64,000 nt of DNA from Planctomycetota bacterium (GTDB lineage: Bacteria > Planctomycetota > PLA2 > JAEUHO01): contig JANQJW010000070.1 of assembly GCA_028281445.1 (NCBI GenBank), forward strand, positions 25,811 through 89,810, written 5' to 3'. Both the position numbers and the translations under genes were made by a program. The notes beneath the pieces are model-generated. The model was not told where the DNA came from. It did not search any database and saw only the letters and a program-made list of their open reading frames with translations. Positions 26,657 to 35,728 of this stretch are shown here, piece by piece (within the stretch, counting starts at the first letter, position 1; each line of letters begins with the position of its first letter).

Positions 26657-28199
26657 TACATATACGCGACCCCCTGGAGGTGCCCGTCGCTCGCCCGGGC
26701 GGTGTGCGCCTGCGGCCTTGAGGCTTCACGCGGCTCTCTCGCGCGTTCCCCTCCGGAGAGGACTGGACAGCCGCACCACCCGGCTCCTTGTCGGTAGGAG
26801 GCAGCAGGACGAGATCATCGGACCCCAGCGGCCCCTCGCCTACGAGCAACCAGAAGCTGCCGTCCTCGCGCGCCTCGATGCCCACGATGAGATCGCGCAA
26901 CGCTGCGCGCACCTCCTGCAGGTCCGGAGCTTCGAGCGCCTCGCGCAGGTTGCTGAGGCGGGTGGTCCTCCGGTGATCATCGAGCCGGACCTCGCGCGCG
27001 CTCTCCAGCACTGAGAGCCGTTCGATCTCGTCATGGATCTTGAGTCGTCGCTCAGCCAGGCCCTCGGCTTCCTCACGCAGGGCCGCCAGCGGAAGTCCGG
27101 CCTTGATCGCGGACAGGATCTGCTCCTCCTCCTTCTCGATCTTGGTGCGCTCCGCCTGTAGAGCGGAGCCTTGTCCGTTGGCCTGACGAAAGTGCTCCTC
27201 AAGAAACGCCCGGCGCCTCGCATCGAGGTAGGCAAGCCCCTCCGCCGTGAGGACGTGCTCCTCCAGGGCGTCGAAGGTGGCACGCTCGAGCACAGGGGCT
27301 TCGACGGTTGTCCTGTTGCTGCAGAGGTCGCCCGCGCTGCTCCGCGCACGATTGCAGGCAAAGCGCCGCTGGTCTCGACCGGTTCCTCGGCGTCGCTGCT
27401 TCGCGTTTCGGCTTGAGGTCCAAATGACGTAGTTCGCGCCGCAGGATCGGCACCGCACGACACCGCTGAGCACGGAAGCAGGGGAACGTCCACCGCGGAT
27501 GTGCGCGCCCTCGCGACCGAAGGCCTTGCCCTTGTTCTTCTCGAAGCGAGCCTGGACGGCGCTCCACGTCTCCTCGTCCACGAGCGGCATGTGCGCGCCC
27601 TCAGTCACAACCCACTCCTCGGGCGGCACGGCGACCTTGCGCCGCTTGAAGTCATCGCCCACGCGAACCTTGCGCTCGCGGGTCCGGCCGTAAACCACAT
27701 GCCCGCGGTAGACGAGGTTCAGGAGCAGGGATCGCAGGAACGTAGCGGCGTAGCCCTTGGGCTTGGCGGCCCGGTAAGGCCCGTCCGGTGCGTTCAGCTC
27801 ATGGGCGATGCGCCTGAGCCCCATGCCCTGGGCATGCCGTCGGAAGATGTGCGTCACGATGGGACCGCGGAGCGGATCGGGCTCGAGCTTCACGCCCAGC
27901 CGGAGCGGCCGCCCGTCTCGGTCGGTCTCCGTCTCCGAGAACACCGCCTTTCGCGCGTAGCCGAACGGCGTCTTGCGCCCCGAGACCCAACCCTGACGGG
28001 TGCGGGCTCCGACGCCGCGCCGTACACGGCGCCCCGTCTCGCGTGAGTCGGCTTCTGCCTTGATCTCCCGGATGCCGGTCAGGAACAGCCCAGCCTCGGG
28101 CTCGGGATCGACGTAGCCATCTGCGGCCGAGAGGATGGACACGCCGTAGCCGGACAGCGTCTCCCTCAGTCGCACAGCATCGGCCCGGTTCCTCGCGCG
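26619..28199 (-). pseudogene. Large serine recombinase, 5'-truncated
   Basis: The frame starts abruptly inside the resolvase domain at ARNRADAVRLRETLSGYGVS (from about 28196). The first ~70-90 residues, including the catalytic serine region, are missing. What follows is the normal order: a Recombinase domain (TRQGWVSGRKTPFGYARK, GMGLRRIAHELN, SLLLNLVYRGHVVYGRTRER), a zinc ribbon (VVRCRSCGANYVIW with a later NRARSSAGDLCSNRT), and a coiled coil. It ends inside the tRNA-Pro gene; its last residues (VGATGLEPATS) are read from the tRNA complement. Without the catalytic domain it should be inactive. The open frame extends to 28274, but that part is antisense to the XRE gene. Confidence 0.8.
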
Positions 28200-28281
28200 C
28201 AAGGAGGCCCGGGCCGCAATCGGTCCTCTCAAGAGGCACCGCGCGGAGGACCGGCGCGCCATCGCGGCCCTCAAGCGTGAG

Positions 28282-28587
28282 GTGGCGAGCCTGAAACGGG
28301 ACCTGGCGTTCTTGCAGAAACGCGAGAAGGGCCGGCTTGAGCGCGCGCCGAAGCGGGCGTCAGCTCAAGGCGTTCGATTCTCTCCCAAGTGGGTGGCCGC
28401 AGACCGCAAACGTCTGGGCCTCTCGGCCAGGGACTACGGGCTCTTGGTGGGCGTCTCGATGCTCACGATCTACAACTGGGAGAAGGGGAAGTCCAAACCG
28501 CGCGCCCCGCAGCTGTCAGCCTGGGCTCGTGTCAGAGGCATCGGCAAGCGAGAGGCGATGAAGCGACTGGAGTTGCTCGAACAGTAA
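28282..28587 (+). CDS. XRE-type helix-turn-helix protein, 5'-truncated
   Basis: A 101-residue product from GTG 28282. A basic coiled-coil lead (ASLKRDLAFLQKREKGRLER) precedes an HTH domain (RKRLGLSARDYGLLVGVSML, then TIYNWEKGKSKPRA) and a short tail (GKREAMKRLELLEQ). Family-like sequence continues in frame upstream to about 28192 (LARKEARAAIGPLKRHRAED) but no normal start codon is found there, and a stop lies at 28147. I infer that the 5' end was lost at the junction with the recombinase. The HTH itself is complete, so a shortened regulator may still be made. Confidence 0.7.
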   Translation: MASLKRDLAFLQKREKGRLERAPKRASAQGVRFSPKWVAADRKRLGLSARDYGLLVGVSMLTIYNWEKGKSKPRAPQLSAWARVRGIGKREAMKRLELLEQ

Positions 28588-29238
28588 GCCAGATTACGAG
28601 CGCCGAGCCGTGTATAGCAACTGCTGTTAGTGATTGCTGTGTTTCGACTCCCGGGAGGCGCCCAGCCCTACAGGCACTCTTCGATGAGCAGCAGGATCGC
28701 TGATGCTGTGGGGTTGATCGCGTACTGCACGCGATGGCGAGAGGGGCTGCGGGTCTTCGTTCGCGCGCCATGTGCCGAGCTCATCCGATTGCGGAGCGTC
28801 GCGACAAGCATGAGTGGCTGCTCGCAGTAGGGATCCAGTCTCGATTACGATAGTGGTCTTCAGGAGTCGTGCGGCAGTGTCGGTCTCCTTGTGTGACCAG
28901 TTCCTTACGCTACACACGACCTTCATGACGCTTTCAAGGGCACTGCCGCACTTGGTCAGGGAGTCAGCACACCGCTGCCTATGGTGGTCTGTGAGAGCAG
29001 CGATGAACTCCTGCGGCGATCTCGGCGCAACCTAGGCGTGCGACCCGCAGCGCGCCCTGCATCTCGTCGGACGCATCGGTACTCCCGCGCTCAGACCATC
29101 GCGCACCATGTGCCCAGGTATGGCATCCAGATCGCCGGGAACTCGGAAACGCGATGAACAAGACCAACAAAGCCGGTTCCGAGCAAGCTCCGGACCACCG
29201 CCCAGGGAACGGTCCCGACCAACGATTGGAGATCCGCC
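28588..29238. other. Gene-poor stretch beside the element remnant
   Basis: About 650 nt follow the XRE gene without a convincing gene. Short frames on both strands lack Shine-Dalgarno sites and recognisable motifs, and base composition is visibly less GC-rich than in the flanking genes. It probably belongs to the same decayed insertion. I find no second copy of the tRNA 3' end here that would mark an attachment site. Confidence 0.5.
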
Positions 29239-30492
29239 CTACCTCAAGGGCTTGGGGTCGCTGCCAGTGTGGCGGCCAGTCCGGTCCCAGGCGATCGCAC
29301 CGCGCACGTACTTGGCGCGTTCTGGCCGAAGGCCATGCACGATGTCGTACTGCTTCCACGCGCGGATGCGATACCGCATGAAGTGCGGCTCCCTTTCCGC
29401 GTCCGTCCCCAGGTGCGCGAAGATGAACCCGAGGCGTTCGTGGGCTTCGGCATGCTTCGGATCGACCAACACGACGCGCTCGAGGACGGGAATCTCCTCC
29501 TTCCGCAAACCGAGGTACTCAAGCGCCCACTGCAGGGCCATGAGGGCCTCCACGCTCTGCGGGGCCAGCTCCACGGCGCGCATCGCTGCCCGCATGGCCT
29601 TCTCGGGGCGTCGCGCGCCGAAATGGGCGCGACTCACTCGGACCCACTCGTGGGCTTCCGTTTCGCGGATACGGTAGTCCTCTTCCGACTCGCCCTCGGC
29701 TCGAGTCTCGTTCCCTGAGGCGGTCTCCGAGAACTCCTGCGCCACCGGGAAGGGCACCGCGCTGACCGCCCCGCGCATCTCCCTTAAGGGGCCGACCGGC
29801 ACGGCGAAGTTGAGGTTCTGTGCCGTCTTCCGCGACATACGCACGACGCCGATGACGGCCCCGCGCGCGTCAAGGACGGGGCCTCCGCTGGAGCCCGGAG
29901 ACACCGCCGCGTCGATCTGCAGCAGCAAGCCATGCGGTGCCAAGTTGCGAAGGCCCGAGACGATCCCCATCGTTGCACTCAACTCAAGCCCGTGCGGGCT
30001 ACCGACCACGATGACGGGGTCTCCGACTCGGGGCGTGGCGCGGGCGAGCGTCAGCGGTCGCACGGTCGGCGCTGACGCGTCGAGAGCAATGACCGCCAGG
30101 TCCGCCTCCCTGTCGATCGCAAGCGTTCCCAGCGCGGCGACGACCGTGCCGTCGGCGAACTTCGCGAACACGCGGCTGGCGCCTTCGATGACGTGGTGGT
30201 TCGTGGCGACGCGCCCCGGCGCGACCAAGAACCCCGAGCCGAGCCCAGCGTGCTGACCGCGCTTGTCCTGCGTGTATAGCGTCACTATGCAAGGACGAAC
30301 GCGGGCCAGGACTTCGGCGGGTGAGTTCCGCGGCGACGAGGGGGGCCGGTTCGCTTCCGCCGGTGGCTCGGTGACCGTCAGAAAGCGTTGGAGATCGGGC
30401 CAGGAGACGAGACCGAGCAGTGCCAAGGCCGAAAGCAGGATCAAACCGGCGGTCACCGTGTGTGGATCACACTGCTGGATGAAACGGCCCAT
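29239..30492 (-). CDS. Membrane-anchored trypsin-like serine protease (HtrA-like) with TPR tail
   Basis: A 417-residue protein (ATG 30492 with GGAG upstream). A single hydrophobic segment at residues ~12-32 (VTAGLILLSALALLGLVSW) anchors it. The protease domain (~60-260) has the catalytic triad: His ~99 in RVATNHHVIEGASR, Asp ~131 in DREADLAVIALD and Ser ~201 in DAAVSPGSSGGPVLDARG. Instead of a PDZ domain the C-terminal part (~300-390) contains TPR-like helices (KAMRAAMRAVELAPQSVEAL and VLVDPKHAEAHERLGFIFAH). It probably acts in envelope protein quality control or regulated cleavage. Confidence 0.9.
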   Translation of the reverse strand: MGRFIQQCDPHTVTAGLILLSALALLGLVSWPDLQRFLTVTEPPAEANRPPSSPRNSPAEVLARVRPCIVTLYTQDKRGQHAGLGSGFLVAPGRVATNHHVIEGASRVFAKFADGTVVAALGTLAIDREADLAVIALDASAPTVRPLTLARATPRVGDPVIVVGSPHGLELSATMGIVSGLRNLAPHGLLLQIDAAVSPGSSGGPVLDARGAVIGVVRMSRKTAQNLNFAVPVGPLREMRGAVSAVPFPVAQEFSETASGNETRAEGESEEDYRIRETEAHEWVRVSRAHFGARRPEKAMRAAMRAVELAPQSVEALMALQWALEYLGLRKEEIPVLERVVLVDPKHAEAHERLGFIFAHLGTDAEREPHFMRYRIRAWKQYDIVHGLRPERAKYVRGAIAWDRTGRHTGSDPKPLR

Positions 30493-30635
30493 GAGACCAG
30501 GCTCCGAGCGCTGCGCGGGCACCACGCCTCATCGTCCGTATGTACCGCGCGCTTGAGCCACGAAGGCCGAGGCGTCAGAGGCTGCGCCGACGCTACCCCT
30601 GCCCGGTTTCCGGGTTGCGGGCAACTCGGAAACGA

Positions 30636-30653
30636 CCTTTCCGTCTACATTGC
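30636..30653 (+). repeat. 18-bp direct repeat, copy 1
   Basis: The sequence CCTTTCCGTCTACATTGC is identical to positions 33420-33437. It is preceded here by CGGAAACGA, which makes an imperfect hairpin with the TTTCCG. It lies in the upstream region of the HtrA-like gene, next to a further GGTTTCC/GGAAACC inverted repeat at about 30709-30735. Confidence 0.6.
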
Positions 30654-30780
30654 CTCATGGACAAGGAACCGGCGGCATGGGCCATGCTCTTGGGTTCGAG
30701 GCCGTTTCCGGTTTCCTGCCAAGACGGAAACCGCTAGCCTCATCCGGTTGGCAGGTCACGCCGCGCACCGGCTCCTTTCG

Positions 30781-31556
30781 CTACCCGGTCCCGGGCGGCG
30801 GGTAGCGGTAGGAGTCGATGCAGAATCGTTCCGTGAAGCCGAGCCGACGGCAAATCGGCGCCGACGTCGTGCTGACCGCCGCCACGGTCACGAGATCGCG
30901 GCCCATCTCCCGCAGCACCTTCATGCGGTCGAGAATCAGCGCCTTGTAGACGCCCTTGCCCCGATGCGCTTCCGGCACGGCGCCGCCACTGAAGTGCACG
31001 GACTCGGGAAACAGCGACATGGAGGCCGTGCCCGCCGGCTCCCCGTCGAGGCGCGCGATGTAGTGCAGCTCCGTGCGGTCGCGCCGCGCCAATTCGCGGT
31101 CGAGCAGGCTTCGGAGGCGCGCGCGCCCCGACCTGCCAACCCTCCGCCGCCGTCCGAAGGTACGTCTCGGCGTTCACACGCGTGACCACCTCGATGGACG
31201 GCCCATCCCGCCGTAACGCCGGGAAGTCCCCCGGATCGACCGTCATGCAACACAGCGTCTCGAAGTGCACAAGCCCCGCGGCGAGCAGTCGGTCCGTCAG
31301 ATCCGGGGGATGGGCACGCGGGCGTCACGCGCCACATGAACGGCGTGTCCACTTCGGCGTAATGCGAGCGCACGCCGGCGATCCGGGTGTCGGCATCCGT
31401 GTCAGCGAGAATCGCGTGATGGACGCAGTTTCGCCAAACGACGGGCGCGTCCGGAGTCGTGACCTGAATCCATCCGGTTCGATCGTCGATCGCGCCGGTT
31501 TCATCGCGGTGAAGACGCTGACGGAGCGCATCGCGAAACAGGGAGACGAAGAGCAT
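30781..31556 (-). pseudogene. GNAT acetyltransferase gene with two frameshifts
   Basis: Three consecutive frames join into one acetyltransferase. Frame 1 runs from MLFVSLFRDALRQRLHRDE to TPFMWRVTPACPSP. Frame 2 continues DLTDRLLAAGLVHFETLCCM to YLRTAAEGWQVG. Frame 3 runs RARLRSLLDRELARRDRTEL through the acetyl-CoA motif AVPEAHRGKGVYKALILDRM to the stop. Each switch needs one extra base and lies in a homopolymer: a run of five C near 31307-31311 and a run of four G near 31122-31125. It is either a decayed gene or a pair of homopolymer sequencing errors. The start is uncertain. Confidence 0.7.
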
Positions 31557-31647
31557 ACGGGCGCAGGGTACCAACTCCGGACAGCCGAGCCGGCGAAGGT
31601 CAAGCCGAGCAATCCTGCCCCCGCCCGGTAGCCGTAGACTACGCAAC

Positions 31648-33360
31648 GTGACCGCGCGCACCGTGATCCTCCTACTCCTCGCTTTCCCGGCAGCCTCTGC
31701 TGCGGCACGCGACGCGCTCCCGGGACGTGGCCGGATACCCAAGGACGCCACACTGTGCGCCGTATGGACGGTTGACGTGGACGAGGTGGACGAGTTGGTG
31801 CTTCATCGCGCGGAGGCCGAGACGGTCCACGTCGAAGGCAAGCCTCCCAGGCGCAGTGAAACAGAGGTGCTTGTCCCGCTTCCGCGAAGAGAGTTGGGCC
31901 TCTTCGCGCGCTTTCGCCGCGGACGCGGCAAGGTCGAGGTTGTACAGGACCCGTCGCGGAAGAACCGCTACCGAGGCATCGTACGCGTCACAGACAACAA
32001 GCGCGGATGGGCGAAGCAGGTCGTTGAGATCTACTTCGGACCACGGCCCGATCCGCCGCCCCCCTTCCCCGTTGTCCTGCCGGACGTGACGAGCAACGAG
32101 CGACCCGCGTTCTGGGGCGAACGCGACGGACCTGAGCGTGCCATCGCGGCCAAAGCACCCATGGCGTTCTCTTGGACGGGCCGAGTTCAGGGCTACGCCG
32201 TCTTGTCCGTGGGCCCTCATTCTGTAGCACTGTCCGCGCCCAGGGGAACGGCGACGACAGCTGCATCGAAGTGGAACGCCCCGGTGCCCGAAGGGCACTA
32301 TCTGGTTCTGTCCGTCTGCGATGGACCGGATTACGCGCGCGTAGTCCAGCGGATGAACGTCGCCGCTGAGAGCCGTGCGTTCATCGAACTCAACGCAAAG
32401 GGCACGTGCCACGTTGTCGCGCACGTCGTGCCCCAGACAGCCATTGACGCGCTGCACCCGCCACCTCCTGAACTGAAGGGAGTTTGGGAGACCGCGCGCA
32501 CGTTGGAGCGGCAGCGCAAGAGTGCGGAAGCGGCGAGCCACTGGATCGACGCCGCCGTGCGGACGCCGAGTTCGGTCTCTGCGAGGATCTGGGCCATTGA
32601 ACAGTTCTGCCGGCTGCAGCCCTACCCAGGGCCGGAGCTGAGCACCGTCGAGAAGCTGACACTCGCAAAGCTCGCCGCGCAAGAGCCTGTCGTTCCCCTG
32701 ACGGGGAGGAACATGATCTTCGCGTGGCCGAAGGAGTACCTGGAGCGGACGCCCATACGCTGGCGCTTCCTCGCAGAAACCGACGCGGCAATGGAGTGGC
32801 TGAGATACTGGACGGGCAAAGACCAGGTGAGGGCGCGCGGCAAGCGCATGATCAGCCGATTTCGGGCCGACGACGGCGGCATCGCGCTCTACGTAGGGTT
32901 TCGCCTGCACATCCCGCGAGCCGAGATGCGCTGCCCGCCGGACCACGGGCCCTACAGCCACGAAGTCTCTCACGGCTACATCGTGTTCCCGGCGCTCTCT
33001 CCGACGGGGCGCTACAACGAGGGACTCACGGAGGTCGCGCGTATCTCCTACTGGTGGTTCCTCGGCGAGGACGAACGCTGGCGTCGATTCGAGCGGAAGT
33101 GCCTCGAGACGATCAAGCGACACTACGAAGACGGTGGTGACCTTGGCGACGTGCCGGGCTACGCCGGAGCGGCCGGGGTCTACCTGGCACTCGCGCGCCG
33201 ATTCTGTGCGCTCGACGGAAACTCGATCGACTGGCGTCGGTTCGCTGCGCTGTTTCGCGCGGCGGGCGGGAAACGCGGCTTTGGGCAACTGGCCGCGGAA
33301 GCGGAGCGGGCGTTCGGTGCTGACGCTCGCGTACTGATCGAGCAGCTTCGGCTCCCTTGA
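31648..33360 (+). CDS. Secreted protein with gluzincin-like HExxH motif
   Basis: A 570-residue protein (GTG start) with a signal peptide (MTARTVILLLLAFPAASAAA). The N-terminal ~250 residues are beta-rich (VDEVDELVLHRAEAETVHVE and VVEIYFGPRPD). A helical section (~280-340) follows. The C-terminal third contains HEVSH (His 438, Glu 439, His 442) inside PYSHEVSHGYIVFPA and, 16-20 residues later, NEGLTE, which could supply the third zinc ligand Glu. This matches the HExxH...E layout of gluzincin metallopeptidases, but I know no exact family. It is flanked by an 18-bp repeat on both sides. Confidence 0.65.
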   Translation: MTARTVILLLLAFPAASAAARDALPGRGRIPKDATLCAVWTVDVDEVDELVLHRAEAETVHVEGKPPRRSETEVLVPLPRRELGLFARFRRGRGKVEVVQDPSRKNRYRGIVRVTDNKRGWAKQVVEIYFGPRPDPPPPFPVVLPDVTSNERPAFWGERDGPERAIAAKAPMAFSWTGRVQGYAVLSVGPHSVALSAPRGTATTAASKWNAPVPEGHYLVLSVCDGPDYARVVQRMNVAAESRAFIELNAKGTCHVVAHVVPQTAIDALHPPPPELKGVWETARTLERQRKSAEAASHWIDAAVRTPSSVSARIWAIEQFCRLQPYPGPELSTVEKLTLAKLAAQEPVVPLTGRNMIFAWPKEYLERTPIRWRFLAETDAAMEWLRYWTGKDQVRARGKRMISRFRADDGGIALYVGFRLHIPRAEMRCPPDHGPYSHEVSHGYIVFPALSPTGRYNEGLTEVARISYWWFLGEDERWRRFERKCLETIKRHYEDGGDLGDVPGYAGAAGVYLALARRFCALDGNSIDWRRFAALFRAAGGKRGFGQLAAEAERAFGADARVLIEQLRLP

Positions 33361-33407
33361 GCACACCCTGCGGACAACTCGCGCCCGTGTCTTCCGCTTT
33401 GCGGGGA

Positions 33408-33430
33408 AGACGGAAAGCGCCTTTCCGTCT
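33408..33430 (+). terminator. Perfect 10-bp stem-loop downstream of the HExxH gene
   Basis: AGACGGAAAG and CTTTCCGTCT pair perfectly around a 3-nt loop (CGC), starting 48 nt after the stop codon. A second, imperfect hairpin (CTTCCGC...GCGGGGAAG) lies just before it. There is no U-tract, but the position suits transcription termination or mRNA end protection. Confidence 0.5.
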
Positions 33431-33437
33431 ACATTGC
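33420..33437 (+). repeat. 18-bp direct repeat, copy 2
   Basis: Identical to 30636-30653. Its first ten bases form the right arm of the perfect stem-loop at 33408-33430. The two copies bound a 2.8-kb block holding the frameshifted acetyltransferase and the HExxH protein. Confidence 0.6.
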
Positions 33438-33581
33438 ATCTGGAGCCTCGCATCGGTCGTAGAGGTCTACGCTTTGGACTCTCTGGCGGTTCCGCCTACC
33501 CACGAAAGCGGAACCCTCCTGCTCGGTCCGCACTTCGGCGATTCCTCTGCATCGAGGCTGTCAAGACGTTATGGAAGTGGT

Positions 33582-35555
33582 ATGAAGTGCGTTAGAGTCG
33601 TCTTGATTGGGTTCGCCATTGGCGTGGGCGCCTGGGTGCCCCAGGGTCTGACGCAGGCCGATCCGCCCGCCGACGTCCGACCGTGGTCTGGCGTGCTGCC
33701 TGATCCGGATCAGGCCGACCACGAGGAGAGCAGGTGGCTCTCGGTCCGCGTGCTCGACCAGCGCACGCGCACGCCGATCGTCGGCGCGCGGTGGGTTCGC
33801 ACGCCGGAGTGGATCGCGCCCCATCGTCTCCACCACGATGTCGTGATGGAGGTCGCTCGCACCGGGCCGGACGGCATCGCGTTCATGCCGACGCGCTCGC
33901 GCGCTTGGAAGCACGACTGCCACTGGCTCGTGCTGGCAGAGGGCTACGCGCCTTCGTACGAGTACGCGACGCGGCCAGAGCCCGAGGTGCTGCTCGAGCG
34001 GGGCGTGGTCGTGAGCGGCCGTGTGCTGGACCCGTTCGGTCGGGGCGTTTCGGGCGCGCTTGTCGAGTACCTCGGGGGTTGCAGCCACGGCACCGCCGCT
34101 GCGCGTGCTGTGGCTGACGACGGCGGGCGCTTCACGCTGGGCCCGGTGCCCTCATCCCTCCCCGGCCAGCTCTGGGTTGCCGGCCGCCGGATCGCAGCGG
34201 ACCTCCTCGCGCTTGACCGGCCGGCCTCGGCGGGTCGAGACTGCGTGCAGCTCGCGATGGACCTGGGCTTGGCCTACCGGGGCACCGTGGTGGATCCGCT
34301 CGAGAGGCCACTTGCCGGCGTCGTGGTCCGCGCGTGGAACGAGCAGCGGGGTCCCACCGCCATGACGGACGCGAACGGTCGGTTCGCCCTCGATAGCGTG
34401 GAGCCAGGCGCGGGCATCGTCGTGTTCGGACCCGGCGCCCTCCTCGACGAGGTCCCGTGCGACGTGGACGACACGTTTCCTGCCACGCCGACTCGCATCG
34501 TGCTCTCGGGCCTCGGCGTCATGGAGCGGGAGGCGACGGGCCGGGTACGCTTCCGCGCTCGCATGGCCGATGGCGCACCGGCCACAGGCGTGTCGTTCCG
34601 CCTCGTGGGCGAGAAGACCGGACGAGGCCCCTCGGGCATGACGGCGGAACGCGACGAGCCCGACGGGAGCAAGGCAGGCGAGGCCGTTGAGGAGGCCGTT
34701 CCCGGCAGCTACCGCGTCGAGCCAGACGATCCGTTTTCGCCGGTCACGTTCGATCCGATCTCCGTCGTGGTGCGCGCGGGTGCCGAGGTCGTTGCGGAGG
34801 CGCGCATGCGTGCCCAGCCGCGGCTCGCGATCCGGGGCGCGATCCCCGCGAGCGCGGATCTGCAGCTCACGGTGCCCGGCGCCTCGACGTCCGCGGTCGT
34901 GGGCGAGGACGCATGGCCCGAACACCTGCCCGCCGCGTGCGAGGCCGCCCTGCGTGTTGTTCCGAAGGGTCGACCAGCGTTCTTCTTCTCCGTCGGCGTG
35001 GTGCGCGACGGAATACGGACCGCGACGGTGTCGCTTCCTCCCCCGCGGCGCATTCGCCTGCCCGGTGACGCGCAGGACGTCGAGCTTCTCGACGGGCAAC
35101 GTGAGGCATTCGGATATCGCGACGGCGCCTTCTTCGCGACCGATGCCGTAGGGCGACTGACGTTGCGATGGCAGGACAAGACGCGGCGCGGATACGAGGC
35201 TCCAGTGGAGCTGCCGGACACCGTCGGCGGGGTCGTCCAGATCGATACGGCCCTCGTACGGTCCCTGCCCGAGGACGACGGCGACAGCGACGAGGGAGAG
35301 CGCTCGACACGCACGGGTCCGTGCGCGTTGCGCTTGCGCATCTTCGAGGCTGGAGAGCCCGCCGACGCACTTGTGCTCGTCGGAGGCAAGATCCACACGG
35401 CGCCGGCGGGCATGCTCGACCTGAGGGGCTTCGACCCCGGCCGGGTTCGGGTGGTCGTCGCCCCGCGCGACCGCGCGGAAGGGGGCCTCGAGCTCTACCT
35501 CGTCCTCAAGCCGGACCGTAGGGTTACGCGAGATCTTGAGCTGAGCGGCGAGTGA
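33582..35555 (+). CDS. Secreted carboxypeptidase regulatory-like domain protein
   Basis: A 657-residue protein from ATG 33582 with a signal peptide (MKCVRVVLIGFAIGVGAWVP). It contains several transthyretin/CarboxypepD_reg-like beta-sandwich repeats: VVVSGRVLDPFGRGVSGALV, then LAYRGTVVDPLERPLAGVVV with TDANGRFALDSVEPG, and weaker copies later. Such modules are adhesive or structural in exported proteins. The C-terminal part is beta-rich without a recognisable domain and has an acidic loop (PEDDGDSDEGE). It is a single gene with a weak ribosome-binding site. Confidence 0.7.
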   Translation: MKCVRVVLIGFAIGVGAWVPQGLTQADPPADVRPWSGVLPDPDQADHEESRWLSVRVLDQRTRTPIVGARWVRTPEWIAPHRLHHDVVMEVARTGPDGIAFMPTRSRAWKHDCHWLVLAEGYAPSYEYATRPEPEVLLERGVVVSGRVLDPFGRGVSGALVEYLGGCSHGTAAARAVADDGGRFTLGPVPSSLPGQLWVAGRRIAADLLALDRPASAGRDCVQLAMDLGLAYRGTVVDPLERPLAGVVVRAWNEQRGPTAMTDANGRFALDSVEPGAGIVVFGPGALLDEVPCDVDDTFPATPTRIVLSGLGVMEREATGRVRFRARMADGAPATGVSFRLVGEKTGRGPSGMTAERDEPDGSKAGEAVEEAVPGSYRVEPDDPFSPVTFDPISVVVRAGAEVVAEARMRAQPRLAIRGAIPASADLQLTVPGASTSAVVGEDAWPEHLPAACEAALRVVPKGRPAFFFSVGVVRDGIRTATVSLPPPRRIRLPGDAQDVELLDGQREAFGYRDGAFFATDAVGRLTLRWQDKTRRGYEAPVELPDTVGGVVQIDTALVRSLPEDDGDSDEGERSTRTGPCALRLRIFEAGEPADALVLVGGKIHTAPAGMLDLRGFDPGRVRVVVAPRDRAEGGLELYLVLKPDRRVTRDLELSGE

Positions 35556-35728
35556 TACGGTCGGGCAGGCTCTCTTCAAAGAGCCCGTAGCGCTGTGAGG
35601 CTCGATCGCAGTTGACGTTTCACGCTGGCGGCAGGCTCAGTGCCGAGGCCGCCGCAGTAGGTGTCTTGATCGCGACATAGTGTCGACCACGCGAGAAGGC
35701 TCGAATCCTCAGACCTCCTGGCCGAAGC

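Noticed and set aside
28627..28926. 99-codon minus-strand frame (MKVVCSVRNWSHKE...) in the gene-poor stretch
   Set aside because: There is no Shine-Dalgarno site, the later half is low-complexity and I recognise no family.
26656..30000. A second copy of the tRNA-Pro 3' end marking the far end of the element
   Set aside because: I could not find one by eye. The right boundary of the insertion remains unknown.
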